From Paucibacter sp. KBW04 (GTDB taxonomy: Bacteria; Pseudomonadota; Gammaproteobacteria; Burkholderiales; Burkholderiaceae_C): a stretch of DNA of 64,000 bases. This document shows, piece after piece, positions 20,127 through 29,139 of the stretch. Made by a program: the position numbers and the translations under genes. Each line of letters begins with the position of its first letter. Position 1 is the stretch's first letter. Location: the NCBI RefSeq assembly GCF_003852425.1, contig NZ_QAJN01000002.1, positions 186,001-250,000 of the forward strand, in the 5' to 3' direction. Below the pieces are notes generated by a model, which was not told the origin of the DNA, searched no databases, and saw only the letters and a program-made list of their open reading frames with translations.

Positions 20127-22370
20127 TCAAACTGGATTCATGGCGCGCCAGAGCGTGGCGGCCGTGAGCGGGAATTGAAGTGCTGCGGCCTGCGGCTGCA
20201 CGCCAATGGCGGCGAGCGCGTCATGCGCGGCATTGAGAATCGCGGCCGGCAGGCCGATGCAGCCGGCCTCGCCCACGCCCTTGGCGCCCAGGCGGTTGGC
20301 GGCGCTGCGGGTGGGCAGGCTTTCGAGTTGCACACGCGGCATGTCTTCGGCGCGCGGCAGGGCGTAGTCCATCAGGGAGCCGGTCAGAAGCTGGCCGTTC
20401 TCGTCATAGGCGATGCGCTCCATCAAGGCCTGACCCAGGCCCTGAGCCAGGCCGCCGATCAGCTGGCCATGGACCAGCTCGGGGTGCACCAGCACACCGG
20501 CGTCATCCACCCAGACCAGCTCGCTGATGCGGGGCTGGCCGGTCTGGCGGTCGATCAGCAGCTCCAGCATCAAGCAGCCCGAGGCCCAGGCCTCGTGAGC
20601 CACGGTGTGGAAGACCTCCTCGGTGCAGGGCAGCGTCGCGCCTGCGGCCAGCCTGGCTTGCAGCTGCTCGGCCGCCGCCAGAATCGCCGAGCCGCCAATG
20701 GCCGTGCTGCGGCTAGCCAGGGCGCCTATGCCAGCCGGGCAGGTGCCGGTATTGCCATGCAAGACCTCCACCTGCTCGGGCAGGCAACCCATGGCCTGGG
20801 CGACGATGCGGGCGTAGGCCGTCTCCCGGCCTTGCCCTTGGGCGCTGCTGCCCGTGGCCAGGCGGTAGTGCAGGCCACCCGTTTGAGCGGGGTCCAGCGC
20901 CGTCAAGCGGGCGCTCTCGCCGCCCTGGCCGCAGGGTTCCACATACAAGGCCAGCCCCAAGCCTTTCAAAGGCAGGGACGAATCGCTGTTGTGCTGGGCC
21001 TGAGCGGCGCGGCGGGCGCGGTAGTCAAACAGAGTGGCGGCGCGCTGCAACAAGGCGGGCAGATCGCAGCGATCCAGCCACTCGCCTTGCGGCAACTCGC
21101 GCGGCAACTCCTCCGCGGTCCAGGCATTGGCCAGGCGCAGGTCCAGCGGGTCCAGGCCGCGCCGGCGTGCCGCCTCGTCGACCAGGGCTTCCATCAAGAT
21201 GCAAGCCTCGGGCCGACCGGCACCGCGAAAGATACCCACGGCCGCCGCATGGCTCAGATGCGCTTGGGCCTGCACCTGCAGGGCCGGCACGCGATAAGGC
21301 CCGGGCAGGATGCGCGCCGCATTGCGCAGCGGGGCTGCAGCGCTGAAAGGCATCCAATGGCCCAGCGCAAAGTGCAGCTTCGCCTCCAGAGCTTGGAACT
21401 GCCCTTGCTCATCTATCCATAACTGGCCATCCATGCGGGCCGCGCGGCCGTGGGTGCCGGCCAGCAAATCCTCGCCCCGTGTGGCCAGCCAGCGCAGAGG
21501 CCGGCCCTGCACCTGGGGCAGACGGGCGGCCCAGGCCAGCATCAAATCCTCAGCAAAAACCGAGGCCTTGCCGCCGAAAGCGCCGCCCACATCGGTGGCG
21601 ATCACCTGCACCTGCTCGGGCGCCAAGCCCAGGGCGGCGGCCAGGTCCTCACGCGCCCGGCTGGGCGTTTGGGTGGACAGCCAGGTCTGCAGCCTTGCGT
21701 TCGCGGCATCCCATTGCATCAGGGCGGCGCGCGGCTCCAGGGGCGCGGCGGCGACGCGCGGCAGGCTCAGATGCGATGCGGCCGTGCTCGGGTGTGCAGG
21801 CAAGCTGCCGCTAGAGACCTGAGCTTGCAGGCCCAGATTGCCCGGCACCTCCGCATACAGCTCGGGCGCGGCCGTAGCAAAGTCCAGTACCGGCGGCAGA
21901 TCGGCATAGTCCACCCAGACCAGATCGGCGGCGGCCTGCGCCTCGTGCAGGTTCTGCGCGATCACCATCGCCACCGGCACCCCGACGGCCAAGACCCGGT
22001 CGGCAGGCAGCAGCTCGGCTTGTGGGCAGACCATCTGCGACAGCAGGCGGTTGACGCGAGGCTGGCGCAATGCTGCGAAGTCGGCCGGCGTCAGAACAGC
22101 AACCACGCCCGGCTGAGCCTGGGCCTCCTCGATCTGAACACTCTGGATCAAAGCATGCGCGTGCGGGCTGCGAACGAAGACGACGTGCAAGCTGCCGGGC
22201 AATTTTTGATTGGCCACAAAACCGCCCTGTCCGCGCAGCAAGCGGGCGTCTTCCACCCGCAGCAGGCCTTGCGGCCTGGCCAAGCGGCTGCCCTCTCCCT
22301 GGAAGAACGCGTGGATTCCCTCGTCACCGAGTTGCTTGTTTGCGTGTGCTGTGCTTGCCATGGCCTGCAT
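20127..22370 (-). CDS. Molybdenum hydroxylase molybdopterin-binding large subunit (CoxL/XdhB type)
   Basis: 747 residues; start ATG at 22370 (an ATG at 22361 is also possible, and the frame remains open further upstream without homology). The N-terminal aldehyde-oxidase a/b hammerhead domain (about 35-150: ARLLRGQGGFVANQKLPGSLHVVFVRSPHAHA in two parts) is followed by the Mo-cofactor domains. Visible are GGAFGGK, IFRGAGRPEA, GQGRETAYARI and the active-site Glu in AKGVGEAGCIG. The Cys-containing loop AYRCSFR of CO dehydrogenase is absent, so this is an aldehyde- or N-heterocycle-type hydroxylase, probably with MCD cofactor. It is the first gene of the leftward operon. Confidence 0.95.
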   Translation of the reverse strand: MQAMASTAHANKQLGDEGIHAFFQGEGSRLARPQGLLRVEDARLLRGQGGFVANQKLPGSLHVVFVRSPHAHALIQSVQIEEAQAQPGVVAVLTPADFAALRQPRVNRLLSQMVCPQAELLPADRVLAVGVPVAMVIAQNLHEAQAAADLVWVDYADLPPVLDFATAAPELYAEVPGNLGLQAQVSSGSLPAHPSTAASHLSLPRVAAAPLEPRAALMQWDAANARLQTWLSTQTPSRAREDLAAALGLAPEQVQVIATDVGGAFGGKASVFAEDLMLAWAARLPQVQGRPLRWLATRGEDLLAGTHGRAARMDGQLWIDEQGQFQALEAKLHFALGHWMPFSAAAPLRNAARILPGPYRVPALQVQAQAHLSHAAAVGIFRGAGRPEACILMEALVDEAARRRGLDPLDLRLANAWTAEELPRELPQGEWLDRCDLPALLQRAATLFDYRARRAAQAQHNSDSSLPLKGLGLALYVEPCGQGGESARLTALDPAQTGGLHYRLATGSSAQGQGRETAYARIVAQAMGCLPEQVEVLHGNTGTCPAGIGALASRSTAIGGSAILAAAEQLQARLAAGATLPCTEEVFHTVAHEAWASGCLMLELLIDRQTGQPRISELVWVDDAGVLVHPELVHGQLIGGLAQGLGQALMERIAYDENGQLLTGSLMDYALPRAEDMPRVQLESLPTRSAANRLGAKGVGEAGCIGLPAAILNAAHDALAAIGVQPQAAALQFPLTAATLWRAMNPV

Positions 22371-22414
22371 TGAATCCGCCTGGCGACATTCATGCAAACG
22401 CAAAGAATTCGTTG

Positions 22415-22437
22415 ATTCAGTTGTTTTACTTCTGAAT
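22415..22437. promoter_or_regulatory. Inverted repeat ATTCAG-N11-CTGAAT, possible LysR-type operator
   Basis: A perfect 6-bp inverted repeat with an 11-bp spacer, matching the T-N11-A geometry of LysR-family binding sites. It lies 45 bp upstream of the Mo-subunit start and 133 bp upstream of the divergent porin. The LysR gene at 16-17 kb is the obvious candidate to bind it. Confidence 0.45.
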
Positions 22438-22526
22438 AAAACAGGCCGCTCAGCGCCCAAATCGTGCCCAGCCCGCAACGGAGAGCCCGGCATGCAGACA
22501 AACACCATGAATCCAAATCAGTATTT

Positions 22527-22536
22527 ATGTATACAT
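22527..22536. promoter_or_regulatory. Perfect 10-bp palindrome ATGTATACAT in the porin upstream region
   Basis: Lies 33 bp before the porin start. The TGTATACA core resembles operators of GntR/FadR-type regulators, but no such regulator is in the window, so the assignment is weak. Confidence 0.3.
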
Positions 22537-22569
22537 TGCAGCAACACTGAATACAAAAGGAGAAAACAA

Positions 22570-23709
22570 ATGACTCAATATCGCAAGACATGGCGGGCCC
22601 CGCTAGCGATCGCGCCAACGATCATGCTGCTGGCCGGCCTGCTCGCCACGGCCGGCGCCGTCCAGGCTCAGCAGGCCAAGGCCGCCAGCGGCAACGCCCT
22701 CCTCATCTACGGCTTCTTGAAGGCCGATGTAGAAACCGTCAGCGCCAGCGGCATGGACGGCAGCCTCAAGCGCCTGTCCAACAATCTCTCGGTGCTGGGC
22801 TTTCGCGCCAGCGAAGACTTGGGGAGCGGCCTGGTCGCCTGGGCGCAGATTGAAACCAACGCCCGTGTCGACACCGGCGACGGCCCCTGGGGCGGCCGCA
22901 ACACCGGCATCGGCCTGCGCAGCCCCTGGGGCGATCTGCTGATGGGCCAGTGGGAGACGCCGCTACGCTTTGTCTCGGTCTACGCCATCGACCCCTTCAC
23001 CGCCGGCATCTTTGCCTCCAACAGCCTGATGGGCAATGGCTTTGCCACGGCCGCCAATGCGGCGGCGCCCTCTTCCTTTGACCGCCGCGCGCCCAATCTG
23101 ATCCAGTACAGCAGCCCGGTGGTGAACGGCATCTCCGGCCGCATCGCCTATGCCCTGAGCGAAGAGAAGACCGCGACGACGAGGCCCGACCTGATCTCCG
23201 GCCTGCTCAGCTACAACGCCAATGGCCTCTACCTCGCCTGGGGCCATGAGCGGCATCGCGACTACTTTGGCCCCGGCAGCCTGGATGTGGCCAATCGCTT
23301 AGGCGCCGCCTACTCCATGGGCAAGACGCGCTTGCGCGCCGCCTGGGAGCGCCTGCAATACGAGCCGGCCGCCGGCCAAAGCCTGCGCCGGGACGCCTGG
23401 CAGCTGGCGGTGACGCATGACATCGGCCAGGGCCAGTTGCGCGCCAGCTATGTGCGGGCGGAAGAGCCCCAAGGCAATGCCACGCAAGGCCTGGGCGGCA
23501 TGGGCGCCCCGGGGGTGGATTCAGGGGCGCAGCAGGTCTCGCTGGGCTATGGCTACCACTTCTCCAAACGCACCGAGGTCTGGGGGGCCTGGACGCTGAT
23601 ACGCAATGGCCAAGGCGCTGTCTACAACCTCTCGGCAAATAGCTTGCCAGGCTTGAAGCCAGGCCAGGATCCACGCGGCCTAGGCCTGGGCATCACGCAC
23701 AAGTTCTGA
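22570..23709 (+). CDS. Outer-membrane porin (betaproteobacterial porin_4 type)
   Basis: 379 residues. The ATG at 22570 is preceded by AAGGAG at good spacing; longer in-frame starts are not needed. Signal peptide of about 35 residues ending in AGAVQAQ. The mature chain has the porin pattern of alternating short amphipathic beta strands, starting with LIYGFLKADVE and including LGFRASEDLGSGLVAWAQIET, WGGRNTGIGLRSPWGDLLMGQWETP and the terminal Phe in GLGITHKF needed for BAM recognition. It is divergent from the Mo-hydroxylase operon, so it probably brings in the pathway substrate, likely an anion. Downstream is a convergent DUF2145 gene at 17 bp. Confidence 0.93.
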   Translation: MTQYRKTWRAPLAIAPTIMLLAGLLATAGAVQAQQAKAASGNALLIYGFLKADVETVSASGMDGSLKRLSNNLSVLGFRASEDLGSGLVAWAQIETNARVDTGDGPWGGRNTGIGLRSPWGDLLMGQWETPLRFVSVYAIDPFTAGIFASNSLMGNGFATAANAAAPSSFDRRAPNLIQYSSPVVNGISGRIAYALSEEKTATTRPDLISGLLSYNANGLYLAWGHERHRDYFGPGSLDVANRLGAAYSMGKTRLRAAWERLQYEPAAGQSLRRDAWQLAVTHDIGQGQLRASYVRAEEPQGNATQGLGGMGAPGVDSGAQQVSLGYGYHFSKRTEVWGAWTLIRNGQGAVYNLSANSLPGLKPGQDPRGLGLGITHKF

Positions 23710-23726
23710 GGCCGGAACTGAGGGCA

Positions 23727-24653
23727 TCAGTCCAGTGCCAGCACCAGGTCTTGCGCCTCGGGCACGCAGCCAGGGGCGATGGGCGTCCAGCCACGCCGAA
23801 TCACCACTTGCGTTTCGGTATGGCATAGCTCCACCCGCTGGGTGGCGGGCGCCTGGGCGCGCACAAAAGCCTCCAGGGAAGACGGCATGCTGACCTGGTA
23901 GCGCAGGGCCGCCAGGTCCTCGGGCGGATGGTCTTCATCGTGGACCCAGGGGATGAAGGCGCCCAGCCACTTCAGCGGGCGCCAGCCCAGCTCCATCGCG
24001 GTGGGCTGGTAACCCTGGCCGCGCAGCCAGGCCTGGGCCTGGGCCCGAGCTTCTTCGGTCGCCCCACTCGGCTGCGCGCCCGACCAGGCAGCGGCCAGCA
24101 TCTCCGCAACCCATTGATTGCAGTTCTGATATTGCAGGCCAAAGGCATAGGCATTGGCGCTGTACTGCGGGTTCAGCATCTGCAGGACCAGGCCCTTGTC
24201 CAGGGCGGCGCGTTCCAGCTGAGCCGAGGTCTCGGGCGGCAGGAATAGCAGGGACACAAAGCCCAGCTTGGGGTCGTCGCCACCCAAGACAAAGCCCGCC
24301 ATGCCTTGATCAAAAATACGCGGCCGCCCTTCATCGCAAGAGAAGTAGAGCTGGCGCACCGACCAAGGCGTGTTCTCGCTCTCGCGCAGGCTGAAGCCCG
24401 CATGCGAATAGCGCTGATCAAAGCGCGCCAGGTCCATGCCCGAACGCGCCACCAGGGCCAGGCCGCGGCCCGACTGGTTCAGCTCGTTTTTGACGATCTC
24501 GGCAAAGCGCAGCAGCTTGTGCTGCGAGGCCGCATTGGCCGGCGCGGGCCGGTCACAGTAGCCGGTGCTGGAGGCCTGGGCCGCTGCGCCAAAAAAAAGC
24601 AAGCAGCCCGCGACAAGCAGGGGGCGAATCAAAGCACAAGCATCAAAGCACAA
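23727..24653 (-). CDS. DUF2145 domain-containing exported protein
   Basis: About 308 residues, start uncertain. No ATG is available near the signal peptide. TTG at 24653 overlaps the end of the upstream gene, and TTG at 24632 would give a compact signal peptide (LIRPLLVAGCLLFFGAAAQA). The body matches DUF2145: YCDRPAP, LALVARSGMDLARF, YSHAGFSL and NCNQWVAEMLAAAW. The His in SHAGF and the Cys in QNCNQW suggest an NlpC/P60-like Cys-His arrangement, although no catalytic activity is established. It is translationally coupled to the gene upstream, which ends at 24643. Confidence 0.8.
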   Translation of the reverse strand: MCFDACALIRPLLVAGCLLFFGAAAQASSTGYCDRPAPANAASQHKLLRFAEIVKNELNQSGRGLALVARSGMDLARFDQRYSHAGFSLRESENTPWSVRQLYFSCDEGRPRIFDQGMAGFVLGGDDPKLGFVSLLFLPPETSAQLERAALDKGLVLQMLNPQYSANAYAFGLQYQNCNQWVAEMLAAAWSGAQPSGATEEARAQAQAWLRGQGYQPTAMELGWRPLKWLGAFIPWVHDEDHPPEDLAALRYQVSMPSSLEAFVRAQAPATQRVELCHTETQVVIRRGWTPIAPGCVPEAQDLVLALD

Positions 24654-25137
24654 CAGGATTGCTGTGCAATTCCTTGAACCACTCGTCACGCAAGACCAGG
24701 AAAAAGGCTTGGCTGGTTTGGGCCACGGCGAACTCCAGGCCGTAAGCATGCTCACGCGCCGTCACCGTGCCGCCTGCCGCCAGATTCGTCTTGGCCAAGG
24801 TGGCTGCGGGCAGCAGCAGTTGGAATTCTTCGGCCGGTTGGCCGGCCGGGGTGGCAGCGGCCTGCAAGGTCAGCTGAGCCATGCCGGGCTTGCCAGGCAC
24901 AGCGGCGATGTCGATGATTTTGTAGTCTCCGGCGGCCACTTTTTTGTCGCCGGTCGAGCTCTTGCTGGAGCCCTGGATGGAGTCCGACAGGCTGCCCACC
25001 GAGGTGGAGACGCTGTCCGACACCGAAGACGTAGCCGAGCTGGCGGCCCAGCCTGGGGCGGCGGCCAGGGCCAGCAAGCAGGCCGCGGCCAGGGGTGCAA
25101 AAGTCTTGTGAATTTGAGCCATGATGAGCTTCGCCAT
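24643..25137 (-). CDS. Exported protein of unknown function, partner of the DUF2145 gene
   Basis: 164 residues from ATG 25137, or 159 from ATG 25122; either gives a signal peptide (HKTFAPLAAACLLALAAAPGWA). A Ser/Thr-rich stretch follows (SSATSSVSDSVSTSVGSLSD), then a beta-rich domain with YKIIDIAAVPGKPGMAQLTLQ and VTAREHAYGLEFAVAQT, ending in FFLVLRDEWFKELHSNPVVL. I do not recognise a characterised family. Its stop codon lies inside the possible start region of the DUF2145 gene, so the two are probably made together and act in the periplasm. Confidence 0.75.
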   Translation of the reverse strand: MAKLIMAQIHKTFAPLAAACLLALAAAPGWAASSATSSVSDSVSTSVGSLSDSIQGSSKSSTGDKKVAAGDYKIIDIAAVPGKPGMAQLTLQAAATPAGQPAEEFQLLLPAATLAKTNLAAGGTVTAREHAYGLEFAVAQTSQAFFLVLRDEWFKELHSNPVVL

Positions 25138-25223
25138 TCCGGTTAATTTAGACGTTAGTGAGTTGACGCCAAGCAAGGCCTGCGCCACTCACCCGATACG
25201 CCATATTAGCCGCTGGCACCGAC

Positions 25224-27251
25224 TCAGAATCCGCGCTTGAGCTGGAGCAAGGCCAAAGCCACCTGATTGGTCGCCGCCGAGAAAGGCGTGCCCGAGTCCA
25301 GCATGCGCTTGGCCTCGGCCATCTGGCCCTGGTTGATGCGCCGCGCCACTTCGCCGGCGGCCAGGTGGAATTGCCGGTGCTGCTCCAGCAAGCTGACGAA
25401 ATCAGGCTTGCCGCCAAAGCGCTGCCGGCCCTTGCCATGCATCCATTGCCCCAGGGCACATCGGTCGTCGCAGGCAATGGTTTCAACGTCCAGCTTCTCA
25501 TTGCGTTCGATGGCCTTGCGCAGCTTGACCTTCCATTGCCGGTGCGCCTCCACGGCGGAATCCACATCGATGTCCAGAGCCTCTTTCTGCGGGCGATGAT
25601 GCTCGGCCGCTGAAGCAGGCAGGCGGAAGCCCGCGACCTGCTGGGCCAGGGTCTGCGCCTCGGCCTTCATGGCCGTGGCTCCGGCCGCCGTCTCTTCCAC
25701 CATGGCCGCGTTCTGCTGGGTGGCCTTGTCCAGATCCTGCACGGCCATGCCCACCTGACCCACGCCCTCGCTTTGCTCGCTGGCGCCCAGGGCGATCTGG
25801 GCCAGCAACACATTGATGCGCTCGGCGCTGCCCACAATGTCTTCCATGGTGCTGCCCGCCTCGCGCACGATGCGGGTGCCGCCCTCCACCTTCTCCACGC
25901 TGGCGGTGATCAGGCCCTTGATCTCGCGCGCCGCACCGGCGCTGCGTTGGGCCAGGGCCCGCACCTCGGAGGCGACGACCGCGAAACCGCGCCCCTGCTC
26001 GCCCGCACGGGCGGCTTCCACCGCGGCGTTGAGGGCCAGGATATTGGTTTGGAAGGCGATGCCGTCGATGACACCGATGATCTCGTTGATCTTGCGCGAT
26101 GAGTCCTGAATCTCCTCCATGGTCGCCACCATGGAGCCGATCACCACCCCGCCATGCTTGGCGACCTCAGCGTTTTGCGAAGCGATACGGGTGGCTTCCT
26201 GCGTGTGGTCCGAGGTCTGGCGCACGGTGGCGCTGATCTGTTCCATGGCCGAGGCCGTTTGCTCCAGATTGGCGGCGGCCTGCTCGGTGCGGGCCGACAA
26301 ATCCATGGCACCTGCGGCGATCTCGCTGCTGGAGTTCAGGATCTCGTCGCTGGACTCGCGCACGCTGTGCACCATGGTCAGCAAGGACTGCTGCATGGCG
26401 CGCAGATCCAGCATCAGCTCGGCCGCCTCGTCGCGGCCCCAGGGGTCGGGCGAGGTGGTCAGATCGCCGCGCGTCATGGCGCCCAGATGGCGGCGTGTCT
26501 CGCGCAGGCCGCCGTCCATGACGCGGAAGAAGCAGTAGAAAAGATAGGCCGCCAGCAGCAGAGCCGGCACCAGAACGGCCAGGTTCAGCATCAGGCGCTG
26601 CCGACTGGCGGCACGCAAATCATCGATATAAATGCCCGAACCCAGCACCCAGCCCCAGGGCTCAAAGCCCTTGACGTAGGAGAGCTTGTCCACCGGTTTG
26701 TCCTGGCCCGGCTTGGGCCATTGGTAGTAGACAAAGCCCGCGCCGTTTTTGCGCACTTCTTGAGCAAAGGCCGTGAACACGGCCAGACCATTGGGGTCCT
26801 TGATGCCGGAGCCGTCCTTGCCGTTCAACTCGGGCTTGGTCGGGTGCATCAGGACCTGGGCTTGCAGGTCGTTGATCCAGAAATACTCGTTCTTGTCATA
26901 ACGCAACTTGGCCACGGCCTGCTTGGCCAGGGTCTGGGCCTGCTCGCGGCTGAGCGAGCCACTGGCTTCCTGCGCCTGCGCCCAGGCCAACACGCCATGA
27001 GCAATTTCTACATGCTGGCGGGTGGCGTCTTGACGGCCGCTCAACTCCGCATCGGCTTGCTCCAGCATCTGCCAGGCCAAGAGCCCCAGCAAGGGCAGCA
27101 GAAAGCTCAGGGAAATGATGAGGGCCTTGGCGCCGAAGCGCAGGCGCCGGAATAGACGCACTCCCGGTGCCCACAGGCCATGATGGGAGAAGAAGCCAGC
27201 GCTAGCGCTGGCGCGCACGGCGGGCGCTACAAATTGCTCGCTTGAAGACAT
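25224..27251 (-). CDS. Methyl-accepting chemotaxis protein with sCache and C-terminal CZB zinc-binding domain
   Basis: 675 residues. The ATG at 27251 has GAGGAA 7 nt upstream; earlier in-frame ATGs are less suitable. Order: cytoplasmic N-tail, TM1 (about 43-62), periplasmic single Cache domain (KNEYFWINDLQAQVLMHPTKPEL, FVYYQWPKPG, GWVLGSGIYIDD), TM2 (about 225-245), HAMP, a long methylation/signalling helix pair with the hairpin tip IDGIAFQTNILALNAAVEAARAGEQGRGF in two parts, and a CZB domain. The CZB signature is complete: AHRQWKVKLRKAI (His), CDDRCALGQWMHG (Cys) and EQHRQFHLAAGEV (His, His). The ligand is probably a small carboxylate, with zinc or HOCl modulation by CZB. No che genes are nearby. 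Confidence 0.96.
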   Translation of the reverse strand: MSSSEQFVAPAVRASASAGFFSHHGLWAPGVRLFRRLRFGAKALIISLSFLLPLLGLLAWQMLEQADAELSGRQDATRQHVEIAHGVLAWAQAQEASGSLSREQAQTLAKQAVAKLRYDKNEYFWINDLQAQVLMHPTKPELNGKDGSGIKDPNGLAVFTAFAQEVRKNGAGFVYYQWPKPGQDKPVDKLSYVKGFEPWGWVLGSGIYIDDLRAASRQRLMLNLAVLVPALLLAAYLFYCFFRVMDGGLRETRRHLGAMTRGDLTTSPDPWGRDEAAELMLDLRAMQQSLLTMVHSVRESSDEILNSSSEIAAGAMDLSARTEQAAANLEQTASAMEQISATVRQTSDHTQEATRIASQNAEVAKHGGVVIGSMVATMEEIQDSSRKINEIIGVIDGIAFQTNILALNAAVEAARAGEQGRGFAVVASEVRALAQRSAGAAREIKGLITASVEKVEGGTRIVREAGSTMEDIVGSAERINVLLAQIALGASEQSEGVGQVGMAVQDLDKATQQNAAMVEETAAGATAMKAEAQTLAQQVAGFRLPASAAEHHRPQKEALDIDVDSAVEAHRQWKVKLRKAIERNEKLDVETIACDDRCALGQWMHGKGRQRFGGKPDFVSLLEQHRQFHLAAGEVARRINQGQMAEAKRMLDSGTPFSAATNQVALALLQLKRGF

Positions 27252-27433
27252 GAGATTCCTCTTCATTTCCGGGGCATGGCGAAGCCGAAACCTACGGCTC
27301 CATCCCAAGAAGTATGGGCAGATAGCCTATCGCCAAAGGCCCGAAAAGAGCGCCACAGGGCCGCCAACAAAAGTGCGAGAAGCGGACTTTTTGGCCTTGC
27401 CGCGCGAGTTTCAGCGGCGCAGGGCGTCAGGCT

Positions 27434-28696
27434 CTAGCAAGCTTCCGGGCAGGCCGCTAGGCCGCTTGCGCGCCGGTGGCTGCGCGCTAGGCGCAGGTCC
27501 TGAGCGAACACGGCGGCCGCCAGCAGCACCAGACCCAAACCCAGGCCGCAGCTGGCGGGCCAAGCCCCCCATTGCCATGCCAGCGCGCCCAAGGCCGAGC
27601 CGCCGGCCGCACCGATGAAGTAGCTGGTCATATAGACCGCATTGATGCGCGAACGCGCATCGGCCTGCAGGCGGTAGATGATGTTTTGATTGCTCAGATG
27701 CACACCGGGCAAGGCGATGTCGATCAGCAAAATACCCAGCAGCAAGAGCCCGAGCTGGCTGCTGCCCCACCAGAATGCCGCCCAACTCAGAGCGAAGAGC
27801 AGCAAGGAAGCGCCGCTGACGCGCTGCGCCCAGCCCCGGTCCGCCAGCCGCCCCACCACGCTGGCCGACAAAGCGCCCACCACCCCGACCAAGCCCACCA
27901 GGCCGATCTGCGCATCACTCAGCTCAAAGCCCGGCCCGGCCAGCAGCAGGGCCAGAGTGGAGAACAGCACGCTCATGGAGCCAAAACACAGGGCGCCCAG
28001 CAAGGAGCGGGTGCGCAGCCGCGGGTAGCGCCGCAAGAGCCCGGCCATGGAAGCCAGAATTTGCAGATAGCCCGCCGGCTGCGCATTGCGCGAGCGCGGC
28101 AGCTGCCAGGCCAGCAAGGCCGCCAGCGCCAGCATGGCCACGGCGCCCAGGCGATAGACCAGCTGCCAGCTGCCCATGCTGGACAACACCCCCGCCGCGC
28201 TGCGCGCCAGCAAGATGCCGGCCAGCAAGCCGCTCATCACCAGACCCACGGCGCGGCCGCTGCGCGCCGGCTCGGACAAGGTGGCCGCCATGGGCACCAG
28301 CACCTGAGCCGCCACCGAGAAGAGGCCCGTCATCACCGTGCCCAGCAAAAGCAGCTCGAAATTGGGCGCAAAGCCGCTGATGGCCAGGCCCAGGGCCGCC
28401 AGCAGCATCAGGCCTACCGAGAGGCTGCGCCGCTCCAGCTTGTCACCCAAGGGCACGAGGAAGAGCAGGCCCAGGGCGTAAGACACCTGGGCCAGGGTGA
28501 CGGTCAAGGCCGCCTTGCCCTCGCTCAAGTTCAAGGCCTGGGCAATGGAATGCAGCAGGGGCTGATTGAAGTAATTGCTGCCCGCACACAGGCCGGTGGC
28601 CACGGCCATCAGCAACAAGGTGGGGGTGCGCAAAATCGTGGCGGCCGGGGCCGCCGAGGCAGAGTTGGGTAAAGCAGAAGAAGAGAGCAAAGACAT
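27434..28696 (-). CDS. MFS transporter (YnfM/arabinose-efflux-like)
   Basis: 420 residues from ATG 28696; a GTG at 28747 would add 17 hydrophobic residues. About 12 TM helices. The N-terminal LLMAVATGLCAGSNYFNQPLLHSIA and the motif A loop VPLGDKLERRSLSVGLML are typical of small-molecule efflux MFS proteins. The second half has GRLADRGWAQRVSGASLL. The FNQPLL segment is common to a group annotated as putative transport proteins of unknown substrate. No regulator is adjacent. Confidence 0.88.
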   Translation of the reverse strand: MSLLSSSALPNSASAAPAATILRTPTLLLMAVATGLCAGSNYFNQPLLHSIAQALNLSEGKAALTVTLAQVSYALGLLFLVPLGDKLERRSLSVGLMLLAALGLAISGFAPNFELLLLGTVMTGLFSVAAQVLVPMAATLSEPARSGRAVGLVMSGLLAGILLARSAAGVLSSMGSWQLVYRLGAVAMLALAALLAWQLPRSRNAQPAGYLQILASMAGLLRRYPRLRTRSLLGALCFGSMSVLFSTLALLLAGPGFELSDAQIGLVGLVGVVGALSASVVGRLADRGWAQRVSGASLLLFALSWAAFWWGSSQLGLLLLGILLIDIALPGVHLSNQNIIYRLQADARSRINAVYMTSYFIGAAGGSALGALAWQWGAWPASCGLGLGLVLLAAAVFAQDLRLARSHRRASGLAACPEAC

Positions 28697-28821
28697 TAAC
28701 ACCGGTGCCAAGAAAACAAGGGCGCCAGTATCAAAGCTCAAGCCCACTTGAGATCAAGCCCCCCGCTTCAAGACCTTGGCCAGCCGGGCTCTTTCATCCG
28801 GCTTGCGCACAAACGGGAGGC

Positions 28822-28983
28822 TCAGGGCTTGCGGGCTGCGGCCGCGGCTGCGCGCTCGCCATCTTCCTTGATGTGCTTCAAGAAATAGCGCAGATAGAAC
28901 ACTCCCAAGCCCAGGGTGATGCTGAGGCCGGCCACACTCATCAGGCCCACATCGGTCGAGAACAGAACATTCCAGGCAGTCAT
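28822..28983 (-). CDS. Small membrane protein, DUF3149
   Basis: 53 residues. The ATG at 28983 is preceded by GGAG at 8-nt spacing. One TM helix (VGLMSVAGLSITLGLGVFYL) sits between the start MTAWNVLFSTD and a charged C-terminus (LKHIKEDGERAAAA), which is the DUF3149 arrangement. No function is known. An FNR-like site lies about 170 bp upstream, see below. Confidence 0.85.
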   Translation of the reverse strand: MTAWNVLFSTDVGLMSVAGLSITLGLGVFYLRYFLKHIKEDGERAAAAAARKP

Positions 28984-29139
28984 CGCTTTTCTCCAGTGTC
29001 GACCCTCCATCAGGTCGACTTCCATTGGGCGCCCGGGGTCGCGGAGTCTTGTTGAGCTTGCGCAAAGGCACGCGAAGCAGACTTTGCACTGCGTCAAACA
29101 AAGCTGCAGGGCTTGGTATTCACCAGTGAGTAAGGCGTT

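Noticed and set aside
18262-21422. Long + strand open frames opposite the Mo-hydroxylase genes
   Set aside because: No ribosome-binding sites or domains; the minus-strand genes are unmistakable.
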